Assembly (NCBI RefSeq): GCF_024679245.1
Contig: NC_090173.1
Location: 9,869,428-9,933,427, forward strand
Source of the DNA: Pseudorasbora parva
Lineage: Eukaryota; Chordata; Actinopteri; Cypriniformes; Gobionidae
Direction: 5' to 3'
Length of the DNA: 64,000 bases
Shown: positions 35,152 to 48,242 of the stretch, one piece after another
Layout of the letters: each line of letters starts with the position of its first letter
How positions within the stretch are numbered: position 1 is the stretch's first letter
Made by a program: the position numbers and the translations under genes
Notes under the pieces: generated by a model
Told to the model about the DNA's origin: nothing
Databases searched by the model: none
What the model saw: only the letters and a program-made list of their open reading frames with translations

Positions 35152-37349
35152 AGCTGCAAGCAGCCATTATCGGGGCCAAGCGCAAAGAAGAAGACAAGAC
35201 ATGCCAGCATGGCTGGAAGTCTCAAGCCAACTGCAACAATGAGCCATTAAGGACCTATTAAGTTGATTTTAGGCAAAATAGCAGTCAAATTTTAAATACA
35301 GTCAATAATAATGGTTTAATGGTTTATCACTTTCGACCAATAGGTGTCACTGTTACGAAACTGATGTGGTTTAGTCAGATTGAGATGACAATGACACATG
35401 CAAAGTTTGGTGTCAATATGTCAAAGCATTGCAGAGATACAGCCTCAAGAGTAATTTTTGCATCATGGCTCAACTCTGTTGCAGTGGTATATGAAAACTG
35501 TTTTGTCTATCAATCCGAAATCCATAAGTATTTGTCAGCATGGTCTGAAGACGATACGGATCAATTTTGGTGAAAATCGGACAAACGGTCTAGGATGAGT
35601 TTGAAAAAGTAGATTTTTAACAAATAACAAGATGGAGCACAGATATGTTTGCAAAATATGGCAAAATTGGTATCTATCTTCTCGGCATGAGCCAATGAAT
35701 GTATTATGACCAGTCTCATTACAATAGGCTAATTTAATCAAAAGTTATTAGCATTTTTGTACATTTTATTACAACTTTTGACCACAAGGTGGCGCTGCCC
35801 CGAAACTTTTTGAATATCTTCGGGACATAGAGCGGAAGACACATACCGAGTTTTGTAACGATACACTAGTGCATTCTTAAATTATAGCATTAGCATTTTA
35901 AACCGTAATACTGCATTGAAGTCAATGGGAATTTCATGTTTTGTTTTATTATAGCGCCACCAAGAGGCACAATCCCACCAATTTTTTTATGTGTCCTCGT
36001 AGTGAGCCCATACATATGTGTGTCAAGTTTGGTGAAAATATCTCATTTTGTTTTGGAGTTATAGACATTTATATGAAAAAACACGTAAAAAATGACTGAC
36101 ACCTGACTTTGATTGGATTTTACTACCCCTTACTATCAATATTTTGAGATTTGGGCATTAGCGTATAGCTATCGACCTATGTTTCCGAACTTCTGAGGCT
36201 GGTTTCGTCTCGATCGGACTAGCGGTTTCGAAGATATCAGCAAATGTTTTTTAAGCACTAAATTACAACTCTGCGCAAACCATATGCCGAAACCTGGCAA
36301 GTCTGGTATCGTTGGAGTCGGCAAGGATTCAGGAGACCAAAAAACACACTCCCATCAAAATATGTCAACCACACCCAAAGTTATAAGCGTTTGAAAAAAA
36401 AAATTCTCCACTAGGTGGCGCTGTTTCGAAACTTCTCAGGCTACTTCAGGGCATCGTGGTGATGACCCATACCAAGTTTCATAACAATCTGTTCATGCGT
36501 TCATAAAATACAGCATTTTTGCACATAATTCAAAATGGCCGACATCCAAAATGGCCGACATGGTAAAATTGGATATCAGTCGACTCGGCATGACGCCCTG
36601 AATCTAATGAGACCAATTTTATGATTTTTGGATAAACGGTTCAGAAGTTATAAGCCAAAATAGGCATTTTTCGTATCTCCGGACAGGTAGGTGGCGCTGC
36701 GCCGAAACGCTGCATGTTGCTTCAAGTCATGCTTGTGATGACATGTACCAAGGTTGGTTTGAATACGATAAAGCGTTGCGGAGATATAGCCTTTAGTGTG
36801 TTTTTGCAACCTCCACGTAAAATTTGTTTGTGCGTTTATTGAAAACGATTGGACGAATCAACTTGAATTCCATAACTTTTTGTCAACATGCTCTGAAGAT
36901 GATCTGTTTCAATTTTCGTGAAAATCGGAGCAACGGCCTAGGAGGAGTTCGAAAAAGTAGGTTTTTCAGAAAATTCAAAATGGCGGGAAAATTTGCATAC
37001 CGGAAAATGACATCATAGGGTGAAATCGAATCGGCTTGAGCCAAGGAATCCGATGAAAAAAGAATTTTGTTTCTAGCCCTTAGGGGTCAAAAGTTATAAG
37101 CATAAATATGAGTGAAACTTTGGACAGGTGGTGGCGCTAGAGGGATTGAGTTAGAGGCACCAAATTTGCTACAGTGACAGCTCAGACTGGCCTCTATGAG
37201 TGTGCCAAATTTCACAACTTTTTACCATACGGTTCTATGGGCTGCCAGAGACTCCTATGGCGGAAGAAGAAGAAGAAGCAGAATAATAATAGGAACACTA
37301 ACGATTTCAATAGGTGCCTCCGCACCTTCGGTGCTTGGCCCCTAAATAT
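35152..37349 (+). mobile_element. Family C array unit U8 (2,198 bp)
   Basis: U2 haplotype in the first half, but AATATCTCATTTTG near 36046 where U2 has AATATTTC. It ends with one hairpin module before U9. Confidence 0.6.
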
Positions 37350-39517
37350 AGCTGCAAGCAGCCATTATCGGGGCCAAGCGCAAAGAAGAAGACAAGACAT
37401 GCCAGCATGGCTGGAAGTCTCAAGCCAACTGCAACAATGAGCCATTAAGGACCTATTAAGTTGATTTTAGGCAAAATAGCAGTCAAATTTTAAATACAGT
37501 CAATAATAATGGTTTAATGGTTTATCACTTTCGACCAATAGGTGTCACTGTTACGAAACTGATGTGGTTTAGTCAGATTGAGATGACAATGACACATGCA
37601 AAGTTTGGTGTCAAAATGTCAAAGCATTGCAGAGATACAGCCTCAAGAGTAATTTTTGCATCATGGCTCAACTCTGTTGCAGTGGTATATGAAAACTGTT
37701 TTGTCTATCAATCCGAAATCCATAAGTATTTGTCAGCATGGTCTGAAGACGATACGGATCAATTTTGGTGAAAATCGGACAAACGGTCTAGGATGAGTTT
37801 GAAAAAGTAGATTTTTAACAAATAACAAGATGGAGCACAGATATGTTTGCAAAATATGGCAAAATTGGTATCTATCTTCTCGGCATGAGCCAATGAATGT
37901 ATTATGACCAGTCTCATTACAATAGGCTAATTTAATCAAAAGTTATTAGCATTTTTGTACATTTTATTACAACTTTTGACCACAAGGTGGCGCTGCCCCG
38001 AAACTTTTTGAATATGTTCGGGACATAGAGCGGAAGACACATACCGAGTTTTGTAATGATACACTAGTGCATTCTTAAATTATAGCATTAGCATTTTAAA
38101 CCGTAATACTGCATTGAAGTCAATGGGAATTTCATGTTTTGTTTTATTATAGCGCCACCAAGAGGCACAATCCCACCAATTTTTTTATGTGTCCTCGTAG
38201 TGAGCCCATACATATGTGTGTCAAGTTTGGTGAAAATATTTCATTTTGTTTTGGAGTTATAGACATTTATATGAAAAAACACGTAAAAAATGACTGACAC
38301 CTGACTTTGATTGGATTTTACTACCCCTTACTATCAATATTTTGAGATTTGGGCATTAGCGTATAGCTATCGACCTATGTTTCCGAACTTCTGAGGCTGG
38401 TTTCGTCTCGATCGGACTAGCGGTTTCGAAGATATCAGCAAATGTTTTTTAAGCACTAAATTACAACTCTGCGCAAACCATATGCCGAAACCTGGCAAGT
38501 CTGGTATCGTTGGAGTCGGCAAGGATTCAGGAGACCAAAAAACACACTCCCATCAAAATATGTCAACCACACCCAAAGTTATAAGCGTTTGAAAAAAAAA
38601 ATTCTCCACTAGGTGGCGCTGTTTCGAAACTTCTCAGGCTACTTCAGGGCATCGTGGTGATGACCCATACCAAGTTTCATAACAATCTGTTCATGCGTTC
38701 ATAAAATACAGCATTTTTGCACATAATTCAAAATGGCCGACATCCAAAATGGCCGACATGGTAAAATTGGATATCAGTCGACTCGGCATGACGCCCTGAA
38801 TCTAATGAGACCAATTTTATGATTTTTGGATAAACGGTTCAGAAGTTATAAGCCAAAATAGGCATTTTTCGTATCTCCGGACAGGTAGGTGGCGCTGCGC
38901 CGAAACGCTGCATGTTGCTTCAAGTCATGCTTGTGATGACATGTACCAAGGTTGGTTTGAATACGATAAAGCGTTGCGGAGATATAGCCTTTAGTGTGTT
39001 TTTGCAACCTCCACGTAAAATTTGTTTGTGCGTTTATTGAAAACGATTGGACGAATCAACTTGAATTCCATAACTTTTTGTCAACATGCTCTGAAGATGA
39101 TCTGTTTCAATTTTCGTGAAAATCGGAGCAACGGCCTAGGAGGAGTTCGAAAAAGTAGGTTTTTCAGAAAATTCAAAATGGCGGGAAAATTTGCATACCG
39201 GAAAATGACATCATAGGGTGAAATCGAATCGGCTTGAGCCAAGGAATCCGATGAAAAAAGAATTTTGTTTCTAGCCCTTAGGGGTCAAAAGTTATAAGCA
39301 TAAATATGAGTGAAAATTTGGACAGGTGGTGGCGCTAGAGGGATTGAGTTAGAGGCACCAAATTTGCTATAGTGACAGCTCAGACTGGCCTCTATGAGTG
39401 TGCCAAATTTCACAACTTTTTACCATACGGTTCTATGGGCTGCCAGAGACTCCTATGGCGGAAGAAGAAAAAGAAGAAGAAGAAGAAGAAGAAGAAGAAG
39501 AAGAAGCAGAATAATAA
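37350..39517 (+). mobile_element. Family C array unit U9 with expanded GAA tract
   Basis: Private variants: GTCAAAATGTC near 37611, GAATATGTTCGGG near 38010 and GAAAATTTGG near 39312. The 3' GAA tract is the longest of the array (about 39462-39507). No hairpin module; the junction to U10 is the AATAACAAGCAGCC type. Confidence 0.6.
39462..39507 (+). repeat. Expanded (GAA)n triplet tract
   Basis: About 14-15 GAA/AAG triplets with one AAA interruption, compared with two to six at the same place in the other units. Confidence 0.9.
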
Positions 39518-41644
39518 CAAGCAGCCATTATCGGGGCCAAGCGCAAAGAAGAAGACAAGACATGCCAGCATGGCTGGAAGTCTCAAGCCAACTGCAACAA
39601 TGAGCCATTAAGGACCTATTAAGTTGATTTTAGGCAAAATAGCAGTCAAATTTTAAATACAGTCAATAATAATGGTTTAATGGTTTATCACTTTCGACCA
39701 ATAGGTGTCACTGTTACGAAACTGATGTGGTTTAGTCAGATTGAGATGACAATGACACATGCAAAGTTTGGTGTCAATATGTCAAAGCATTGCAGAGATA
39801 CAGCCTCAAGAGTAATTTTTGCATCATGGCTCAACTCTGTTGCAGTGGTATATGAAAACTGTTTTGTCTATCAATCCGAAATCCATAAGTATTTGTCAGC
39901 ATGGTCTGAAGACGATACGGATCAATTTTGGTGAAAATCGGACAAACGGTCTAGGATGAGTTTGAAAAAGTAGATTTTTAACAAATAACAAGATGGAGCA
40001 CAGATATGTTTGCAAAATATGGCAAAATTGGTATCTATCTTCTCGGCATGAGCCAATGAATGTATTATGACCAGTCTCATTACAATAGGCTAATTTAATC
40101 AAAAGTTATTAGCATTTTTGTACATTTTATTACAACTTTTGACCACAAGGTGGCGCTACCCCGAAACTTTTTGAGTATCTTCAGGACATGGAGCGGAAGA
40201 CACATACCGAGTTTTGTAACGATACGCTAATGCATTCGTAAATTATAGCATTAGCATTTTAAACCATAATACTGCATTGAAGTCAATGGGAATTTCATGT
40301 TTTGTTTTATTATAGCGCCACCAAGAGGCACAATCCCACCAATTTTTTTATGTGTCCTCATAGTGAGCCCACACCAATGTATGTCAAGTTTGGTGAAAAT
40401 ATCTCATTTTGTTTTGGAGTTATAGACATTTATATGAAAAAACACGTAAAAAAGGACTGACACCTGACTTTGATTGGATTTTACTACCCCTTACTATCAA
40501 TATTTTGAGATTTGGGCATTAGCGTATAGCTATCGACCTATGTTTCCGAACTTCTGAGGCTGGTTTCGTCTCGATCGGACTAGCGGTTTCGAAGATATCA
40601 GCAAATGTTTTTTAAGCACTAAATTACAACTCTGCGCAAACCATATGCCGAAACCTGGCAAGTCTGGTATCGTTGGAGTCGGCAAGGATTCAGGAGACCA
40701 AAAAACACACTCCCATCAAAATATGTCAACCACACCCAAAGTTATAAGCGTTTGAAAAAAAAAATTCTCCACTAGGTGGCGCTGTTTCGAAACTTCTCAG
40801 GCTACTTCAGGGCATCGTGGTGATGACCCATACCAAGTTTCATAACAATCTGTTCATGCGTTCATAAAATACAGCATTTTTGCACATAATTCAAAATGGC
40901 CGACATCCAAAATGGCCGACATGGTAAAATTGGATATCAGTCGACTCGGCATGACGCCCTGAATCTAATGAGACCAATTTTATGATTTTTGGATAAACGG
41001 TTCAGAAGTTATAAGCCAAAATAGGCATTTTTCGTATCTCCGGACAGGTAGGTGGCGCTGCGCTGAAACGCTGCATGTTGCTTCAAGTCATGCTTGTGAT
41101 GACATGTACCAAGGTTGGTTTGAATACGATAAAGCGTTGCGGAGATATAGCCTTTAGTGTGTTTTTGCAACCTCCACGTAAAATTTGTTTGTGCGTTTAT
41201 TGAAAACGATTGGACGAATCAACTTGAATTCCATAACTTTTTGTCAACATGCTCTGAAGATGATCTGTTTCAATTTTCGTGAAAATCGGAGCAACGGCCT
41301 AGGAGGAGTTCGAAAAAGTAGGTTTTTCAGAAAATTCAAAATGGCGGGAAAATTTGCATACCGGAAAATGACATCATAGGGTGAAATCGAATCGGCTTGA
41401 GCCAAGGAATCCGATGAAAAAAGAATTTTGTTTCTAGCCCTTAGGGGTCAAAAGTTATAAGCATAAATATGAGTGAAACTTTGGACAGGTGGTGGCGCTA
41501 GAGGGATTGAGTTAGAGGCACCAAATTTGCTATAGTGACAGCTCAGACTGGCCTCTATGAGTGTGCCAAATTTCACAACTTTTTACCATACGGTTCTATG
41601 GGCTGCCAGAGACTCCTATGGCGGAAAAAGAAGAAGAATAATAA
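39518..41644 (+). mobile_element. Family C array unit U10 (mosaic, 2,127 bp)
   Basis: The first part has the U2 haplotype (GATGGAGCACAGATATG). From about 40155 it switches to the U3 haplotype (GCTACCCC, GAGTATCTTCAGG, GGACTGAC). A private change is CACACCAATGTATGTC near 40369. The 3' end reads AAGAAGAAGAATAATAAC without the CAG seen in the other units. Confidence 0.6.
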
Positions 41645-43840
41645 CAAGCAGCCATTATCGGGGCCAAGCGCAAAGAAGAAGACAAGACATGCCAGCATGG
41701 CTGGAAGTCTCAAGCCAACTGCAACAATGAGCCATTAAGGACCTATTAAGTTGATTTTAGGCAAAATAGCAGTCAAATTTTAAATACAGTCAATAATAAT
41801 GGTTTAATGGTTTATCACTTTCGACCAATAGGTGTCACTGTTACGAAACTGATGTGGTTTAGTCAGATTGAGATGACAATGACACATGCAAAGTTTGGTG
41901 TCAATATGTCAAAGCATTGCAGAGATTCAGCCTCAAGAGTAATTTTTGCATCATGGCTCAACTCTGTTGCAGTGGTATATGAAAACTGTTTTGTCTATCA
42001 ATCCGAAATCCATAAGTATTTGTCAGCATGGTCTGAAGACGATACGGATCAATTTTGGTGAAAATCGGACAAACGGTCTAGGATGAGTTTGAAAAAGTAG
42101 ATTTTTAACAAATAACAAGATGGAGCACAGATATGTTTGCAAAATATGGCAAAATTGGTATCTATCTTCTCGGCATGAGCCAATGAATGTATTATGACCA
42201 GTCTCATTACAATAGGCTAATTTAATCAAAAGTTATTAGCATTTTTGTACATTTTATTACAACTTTTGACCACAAGGTGGCGCTACCCCGAAACTTTTTG
42301 AGTATCTTCAGGACATGGAGCGGAAGACACATACCGAGTTTTGTAACGATACGCTAATGCATTCGTAAATTATAGCATTAGCATTTTAAACCATAATACT
42401 GCATTGAAGTCAATGGGAATTTCATGTTTTGTTTTATTATAGCGCCACCAAGAGGCACAATCCCACCAATTTTTTTATGTGTCCTCATAGTGAGCCCATA
42501 CATATGTGTGTCAAGTTTGGTGAAAATATCTCATTTTGTTTTGGAGTTATAGACATTTATATGAAAAAACACGTAAAAAAGGACTGACACCTGACTTTGA
42601 TTGGATTTTACTACCCCTTACTATCAATATTTTGAGATTTGGGCATTAGCGTATAGCTATCGACCTATGTTTCCGAACTTCTGAGGCTGGTTTCGTCTCG
42701 ATCGGACTAGCGGTTTCGAAGATATCAGCAAATGTTTTTTAAGCACTAAATTACAACTCTGCGCAAACCATATGCCGAAACCTGGCAAGTCTGGTATCGT
42801 TGGAGTCGGCAAGGATTCAGGAGACCAAAAAACACACTCCCATCAAAATATGTCAACCACACCCAAAGTTATAAGCGTTTGAAAAAAAAAATTCTCCACT
42901 AGGTGGCGCTGTTTCGAAACTTGTCAGGCTACTTCAGGGCATCGTGGTGATGACCCATACCAAGTTTCATAACAATCTGTTCATGCGTTCATAAAATACA
43001 GCATTTTTGCACATAATTCAAAATGGCCGACATGCAAAATGGCCGACATGGTAAAATTGGATATCAGTCGACTCGGCATGACGCCCTGAATCTAATGAGA
43101 CCAATTTTATGATTTTTGGATAAACGGTTCAGAAGTTATAAGCCAAAATAGGCATTTTTCGTATCTCCGGACAGGTAGGTGGCGCTGCGCCGAAACGCTG
43201 CATGTTGCTTCAAGTCATGCTTGTGATGACATGTACCAAGGTTGGTTTGAATACGATAAAGCGTTGCGGAGATATAGCCTTTAGTGTGTTTTTGCAACCT
43301 CCACGTAAAATTTGTTTGTGCGTTTATTGAAAACGATTGGACGAATCAACTTGAATTCCATAACTTTTTGTCAACATGCTCTGAAGATGATCTGTTTCAA
43401 TTTTCGTGAAAATCGGAGCAACGGCCTAGGAGGAGTTCGAAAAAGTAGGTTTTTCAGAAAATTCAAAATGGCGGGAAAATTTGCATACCGGAAAATGACA
43501 TCATAGGGTGAAATCGAATCGGCTTGAGCCAAGGAATCCGATGAAAAAAGAATTTTGTTTCTAGCCCTTAGGGGTCAAAAGTTATAAGCATAAATATGAG
43601 TGAAACTTTGGACAGGTGGTGGCGCTAGAGGGATTGAGTTAGAGGCACCAAATTTGCTATAGTGACAGCTCAGACTGGCCTCTATGAGTGTGCCAAATTT
43701 CACAACTTTTTACCATACGGTTCTATGGGCTGCCAGAGACTCCTATGGCGGAAGAAGAAGAAGAAGAAGCAGAATAATAATAGGAACACTAACGATTTCA
43801 ATAGGTGCCTCCGCACCTTCGGTGCTTGGCCCCTAAATAT
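41645..43840 (+). mobile_element. Family C array unit U11 (mosaic)
   Basis: Same switch of haplotype as U10. Private changes are GAGATTCAGCC near 41923 and CTTGTCAGGC near 42920. It shares CATGCAAAATGG (near 43031) with U6. It ends with one hairpin module. Confidence 0.6.
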
Positions 43841-46041
43841 AGCTGCAAGCAGCCATTATCGGGGCCAAGCGCAAAGAAGAAGACAAGACATGCCAGCATG
43901 GCTGGAAGTCTCAAGCCAACTGCAACAATGAGCCATTAAGGACCTATTAAGTTGATTTTAGGCAAAATAGCAGTCAAATTTTAAATACAGTCAATAATAA
44001 TGGTTTAATGGTTTATCACTTTCGACCAATAGGTGTCACTGTTACGAAACTGATGTGGTTTAGTCAGATTGAGATGACAATGACACATGCAAAGTTTGGT
44101 GTCAATATGTCAAAGCATTGCAGAGATACAGCCTCAAGAGTAATTTTTGCATCATGGCTCAACTCTGTTGCAGTGGTATATGAAAACTGTTTTGTCTATC
44201 AATCCGAAATCCATAACTATTTGTCAGCATGGTCTGAAGACGATACGGATCAATTTTGGTGAAAATCGGACAAACGGTCTAGGATGAGTTTGAAAAAGTA
44301 GATTTTTAACAAATAACAAGATGGAGCACAGATATGTTTGCAAAATATGGCAAAATTGGTATCTATCTTCTCGGCATGAGCCAATGAATGTATTATGACC
44401 AGTCTCATTACAATAGGCTAATTTAATCAAAAGTTATTAGCATTTTTGTACATTTTATTACAACTTTTGAGCACAAGGTGGCGCTGCCCCGAAACTTTTT
44501 GAATATCTTCGGGACATAGAGCGGAAGACACATACCGAGTTTTGTAATGATACACTAGTGCATTCTTAAATTATAGCATTAGCATTTTAAACCGTAATAC
44601 TGCATTGAAGTCAATGGGAATTTCATGTTTTGTTTTATTATAGCGCCACCAAGAGGCACAATCCCACCAATTTTTTTATGTGTCCTCGTAGTGAGCCCAT
44701 ACATATGTGTGTCAAGTTTGGTGAAAATATCTCATTTTGTTTTGGAGTTATAGACATTTATATGAAAAAACACGTAAAAAAGGACTGACACCTGACTTTG
44801 ATTGGATTTTACTACCCCTTACTATCAATATTTTGAGATTTGGGCATTAGCGTATAGCTATCGACCTATGTTTCCGAACTTCTGAGGCTGGTTTCGTCTC
44901 GATCGGACTAGCGGTTTCGAAGATATCAGCAAATGTTTTTTAAGCACTAAATTACAACTCTGCGCAAACCATATGCCGAAACCTGGCAAGTCTGGTATCG
45001 TTGGAGTCGGCAAGGATTCAGGAGACCAAAAAACACACTCCCATCAAAATATGTCAACCACACCCAAAGTTATAAGCGTTTGAAAAAAAAAATTCTCCAC
45101 TAGGTGGCGCTGTTTCGAAACTTCTCAGGCTACTTCAGGGCATCGTGGTGATGACCCATACCAAGTTTCATAACAATCTGTTCATGCGTTCATAAAATAC
45201 AGCATTTTTGCACATAATTCAAAATGGCCGACATCCAAAATGGCCGACATGGTAAAATTGGATATCAGTCGACTCGGCATGACGCCCTGAATCTAATGAG
45301 ACCAATTTTATGATTTTTGGATAAACGGTTCAGAAGTTATAAGCCAAAATAGGCATTTTTCGTATCTCCGGACAGGTAGGTGGCGCTGCGCCGAAACGCT
45401 GCATGTTGCTTCAAGTCATGCTTGTGATGACATGTACCAAGGTTGGTTTGAATACGATAAAGCGTTGCGGAGATATAGCCTTTAGTGTGTTTTTGCAACC
45501 TCCACGTAAAATTTGTTTGTGCGTTTATTGAAAACGATTGGACGAATCAACTTGAATTCCATAACTTTTTGTCAACATGCTCTGAAGATGATCTGTTTCA
45601 ATTTTCGTGAAAATCGGAGCAACGGCCTAGGAGGAGTTCGAAAAAGTAGGTTTTTCAGAAAATTCAAAATGGCGGGAAAATTTGCATACCGGAAAATGAC
45701 ATCATAGGGTGAAATCGAATCGGCTTGAGCCAAGGAATCCGATGAAAAAAGAATTTTGTTTCTAGCCCTTAGGGGTCAAAAGTTATAAGCATAAATATGA
45801 GTGAAACTTTGGACAGGTGGTGGCGCTAGAGGGATTGAGTTAGAGGCACCAAATTTGCTATAGTGACAGCTCAGACTGGCCTCTATGAGTGTGCCAAATT
45901 TCACAACTTTTTACCATACGGTTCTATGGGCTGCCAGAGACTCCTATGGCGGAAGAAGAAGAAGAAGAAGCAGAATAATAATAGGAACACTAACGATTTC
46001 AATAGGTGCCTCCGCACCTTCGGTGCTTGGCCCCTAAATAT
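43841..46041 (+). mobile_element. Family C array unit U12 (2,201 bp)
   Basis: Has TTTTGAGCACAAGGTGG near 44467, shared only with U13, and GGACTGAC near 44782. It ends with one hairpin module. Essentially a sister copy of U13. Confidence 0.6.
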
Positions 46042-48242
46042 AGCTGCAAGCAGCCATTATCGGGGCCAAGCGCAAAGAAGAAGACAAGACATGCCAGCAT
46101 GGCTGGAAGTCTCAAGCCAACTGCAACAATGAGCCATTAAGGACCTATTAAGTTGATTTTAGGCAAAATAGCAGTCAAATTTTAAATACAGTCAATAATA
46201 ATGGTTTAATGGTTTATCACTTTCGACCAATAGGTGTCACTGTTACGAAACTGATGTGGTTTAGTCAGATTGAGATGACAATGACACATGCAAAGTTTGG
46301 TGTCAATATGTCAAAGCATTGCAGAGATACAGCCTCAAGAGTAATTTTTGCATCATGGCTCAACTCTGTTGCAGTGGTATATGAAAACTGTTTTGTCTAT
46401 CAATCCGAAATCCATAACTATTTGTCAGCATGGTCTGAAGACGATACGGATCAATTTTGGTGAAAATCGGACAAACGGTCTAGGATGAGTTTGAAAAAGT
46501 AGATTTTTAACAAATAACAAGATGGAGCACAGATATGTTTGCAAAATATGGCAAAATTGGTATCTATCTTCTCGGCATGAGCCAATGAATGTATTATGAC
46601 CAGTCTCATTACAATAGGCTAATTTAATCAAAAGTTATTAGCATTTTTGTACATTTTATTACAACTTTTGAGCACAAGGTGGCGCTGCCCCGAAACTTTT
46701 TGAATATCTTCGGGACATAGAGCGGAAGACACATACCGAGTTTTGTAATGATACACTAGTGCATTCTTAAATTATAGCATTAGCATTTTAAACCGTAATA
46801 CTGCATTGAAGTCAATGGGAATTTCATGTTTTGTTTTATTATAGCGCCACCAAGAGGCACAATCCCACCAATTTTTTTATGTGTCCTCGTAGTGAGCCCA
46901 TACATATGTGTGTCAAGTTTGGTGAAAATATCTCATTTTGTTTTGGAGTTATAGACATTTATATGAAAAAACACGTAAAAAAGGACTGACACCTGACTTT
47001 GATTGGATTTTACTACCCCTTACTATCAATATTTTGAGATTTGGGCATTAGCGTATAGCTATCGACCTATGTTTCCGAACTTCTGAGGCTGGTTTCGTCT
47101 CGATCGGACTAGCGGTTTCGAAGATATCAGCAAATGTTTTTTAAGCACTAAATTACAACTCTGCGCAAACCATATGCCGAAACCTGGCAAGTCTGGTATC
47201 GTTGGAGTCGGCAAGGATTCAGGAGACCAAAAAACACACTCCCATCAAAATATGTCAACCACACCCAAAGTTATAAGCGTTTGAAAAAAAAAATTCTCCA
47301 CTAGGTGGCGCTGTTTCGAAACTTCTCAGGCTACTTCAGGGCATCGTGGTGATGACCCATACCAAGTTTCATAACAATCTGTTCATGCGTTCATAAAATA
47401 CAGCATTTTTGCACATAATTCAAAATGGCCGACATCCAAAATGGCCGACATGGTAAAATTGGATATCAGTCGACTCGGCATGACGCCCTGAATCTAATGA
47501 GACCAATTTTATGATTTTTGGATAAACGGTTCAGAAGTTATAAGCCAAAATAGGCATTTTTCGTATCTCCGGACAGGTAGGTGGCGCTGCGCCGAAACGC
47601 TGCATGTTGCTTCAAGTCATGCTTGTGATGACATGTACCAAGGTTGGTTTGAATACGATAAAGCGTTGCGGAGATATAGCCTTTAGTGTGTTTTTGCAAC
47701 CTCCACGTAAAATTTGTTTGTGCGTTTATTGAAAACGATTGGACGAATCAACTTGAATTCCATAACTTTTTGTCAACATGCTCTGAAGATGATCTGTTTC
47801 AATTTTCGTGAAAATCGGAGCAACGGCCTAGGAGGAGTTCGAAAAAGTAGGTTTTTCAGAAAATTCAAAATGGCGGGAAAATTTGCATACCGGAAAATGA
47901 CATCATAGGGTGAAATCGAATCGGCTTGAGCCAAGGAATCCGATGAAAAAAGAATTTTGTTTCTAGCCCTTAGGGGTCAAAAGTTATAAGCATAAATATG
48001 AGTGAAACTTTGGACAGGTGGTGGCGCTAGAGGGATTGAGTTAGAGGCACCAAATTTGCTATAGTGACAGCTCAGACTGGCCTCTATGAGTGTGCCAAAT
48101 TTCACAACTTTTTACCATACGGTTCTATGGGCTGCCAGAGACTCCTATGGCGGAAAAAGAAGAAGAAGAAGCAGAATAATAATAGGAACACTAACAATTT
48201 CAATAGGTGCCTCCGCACCTTCGGTGCTTGGCCCCTAAATAT
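46042..48242 (+). mobile_element. Family C array unit U13 (2,201 bp)
   Basis: Same length and same diagnostic bases as U12 (TTTTGAGCACAAGGTGG near 46668). The hairpin module that follows has CTAACAATTTC instead of CTAACGATTTC. A very recent single-unit duplication is likely. Confidence 0.6.

Noticed and set aside
39394..39603. Arg-rich frame (poly-Arg run) near the GAA tract
   Set aside because: It is a frame through the GAA/AGA triplet expansion, not a real basic protein.
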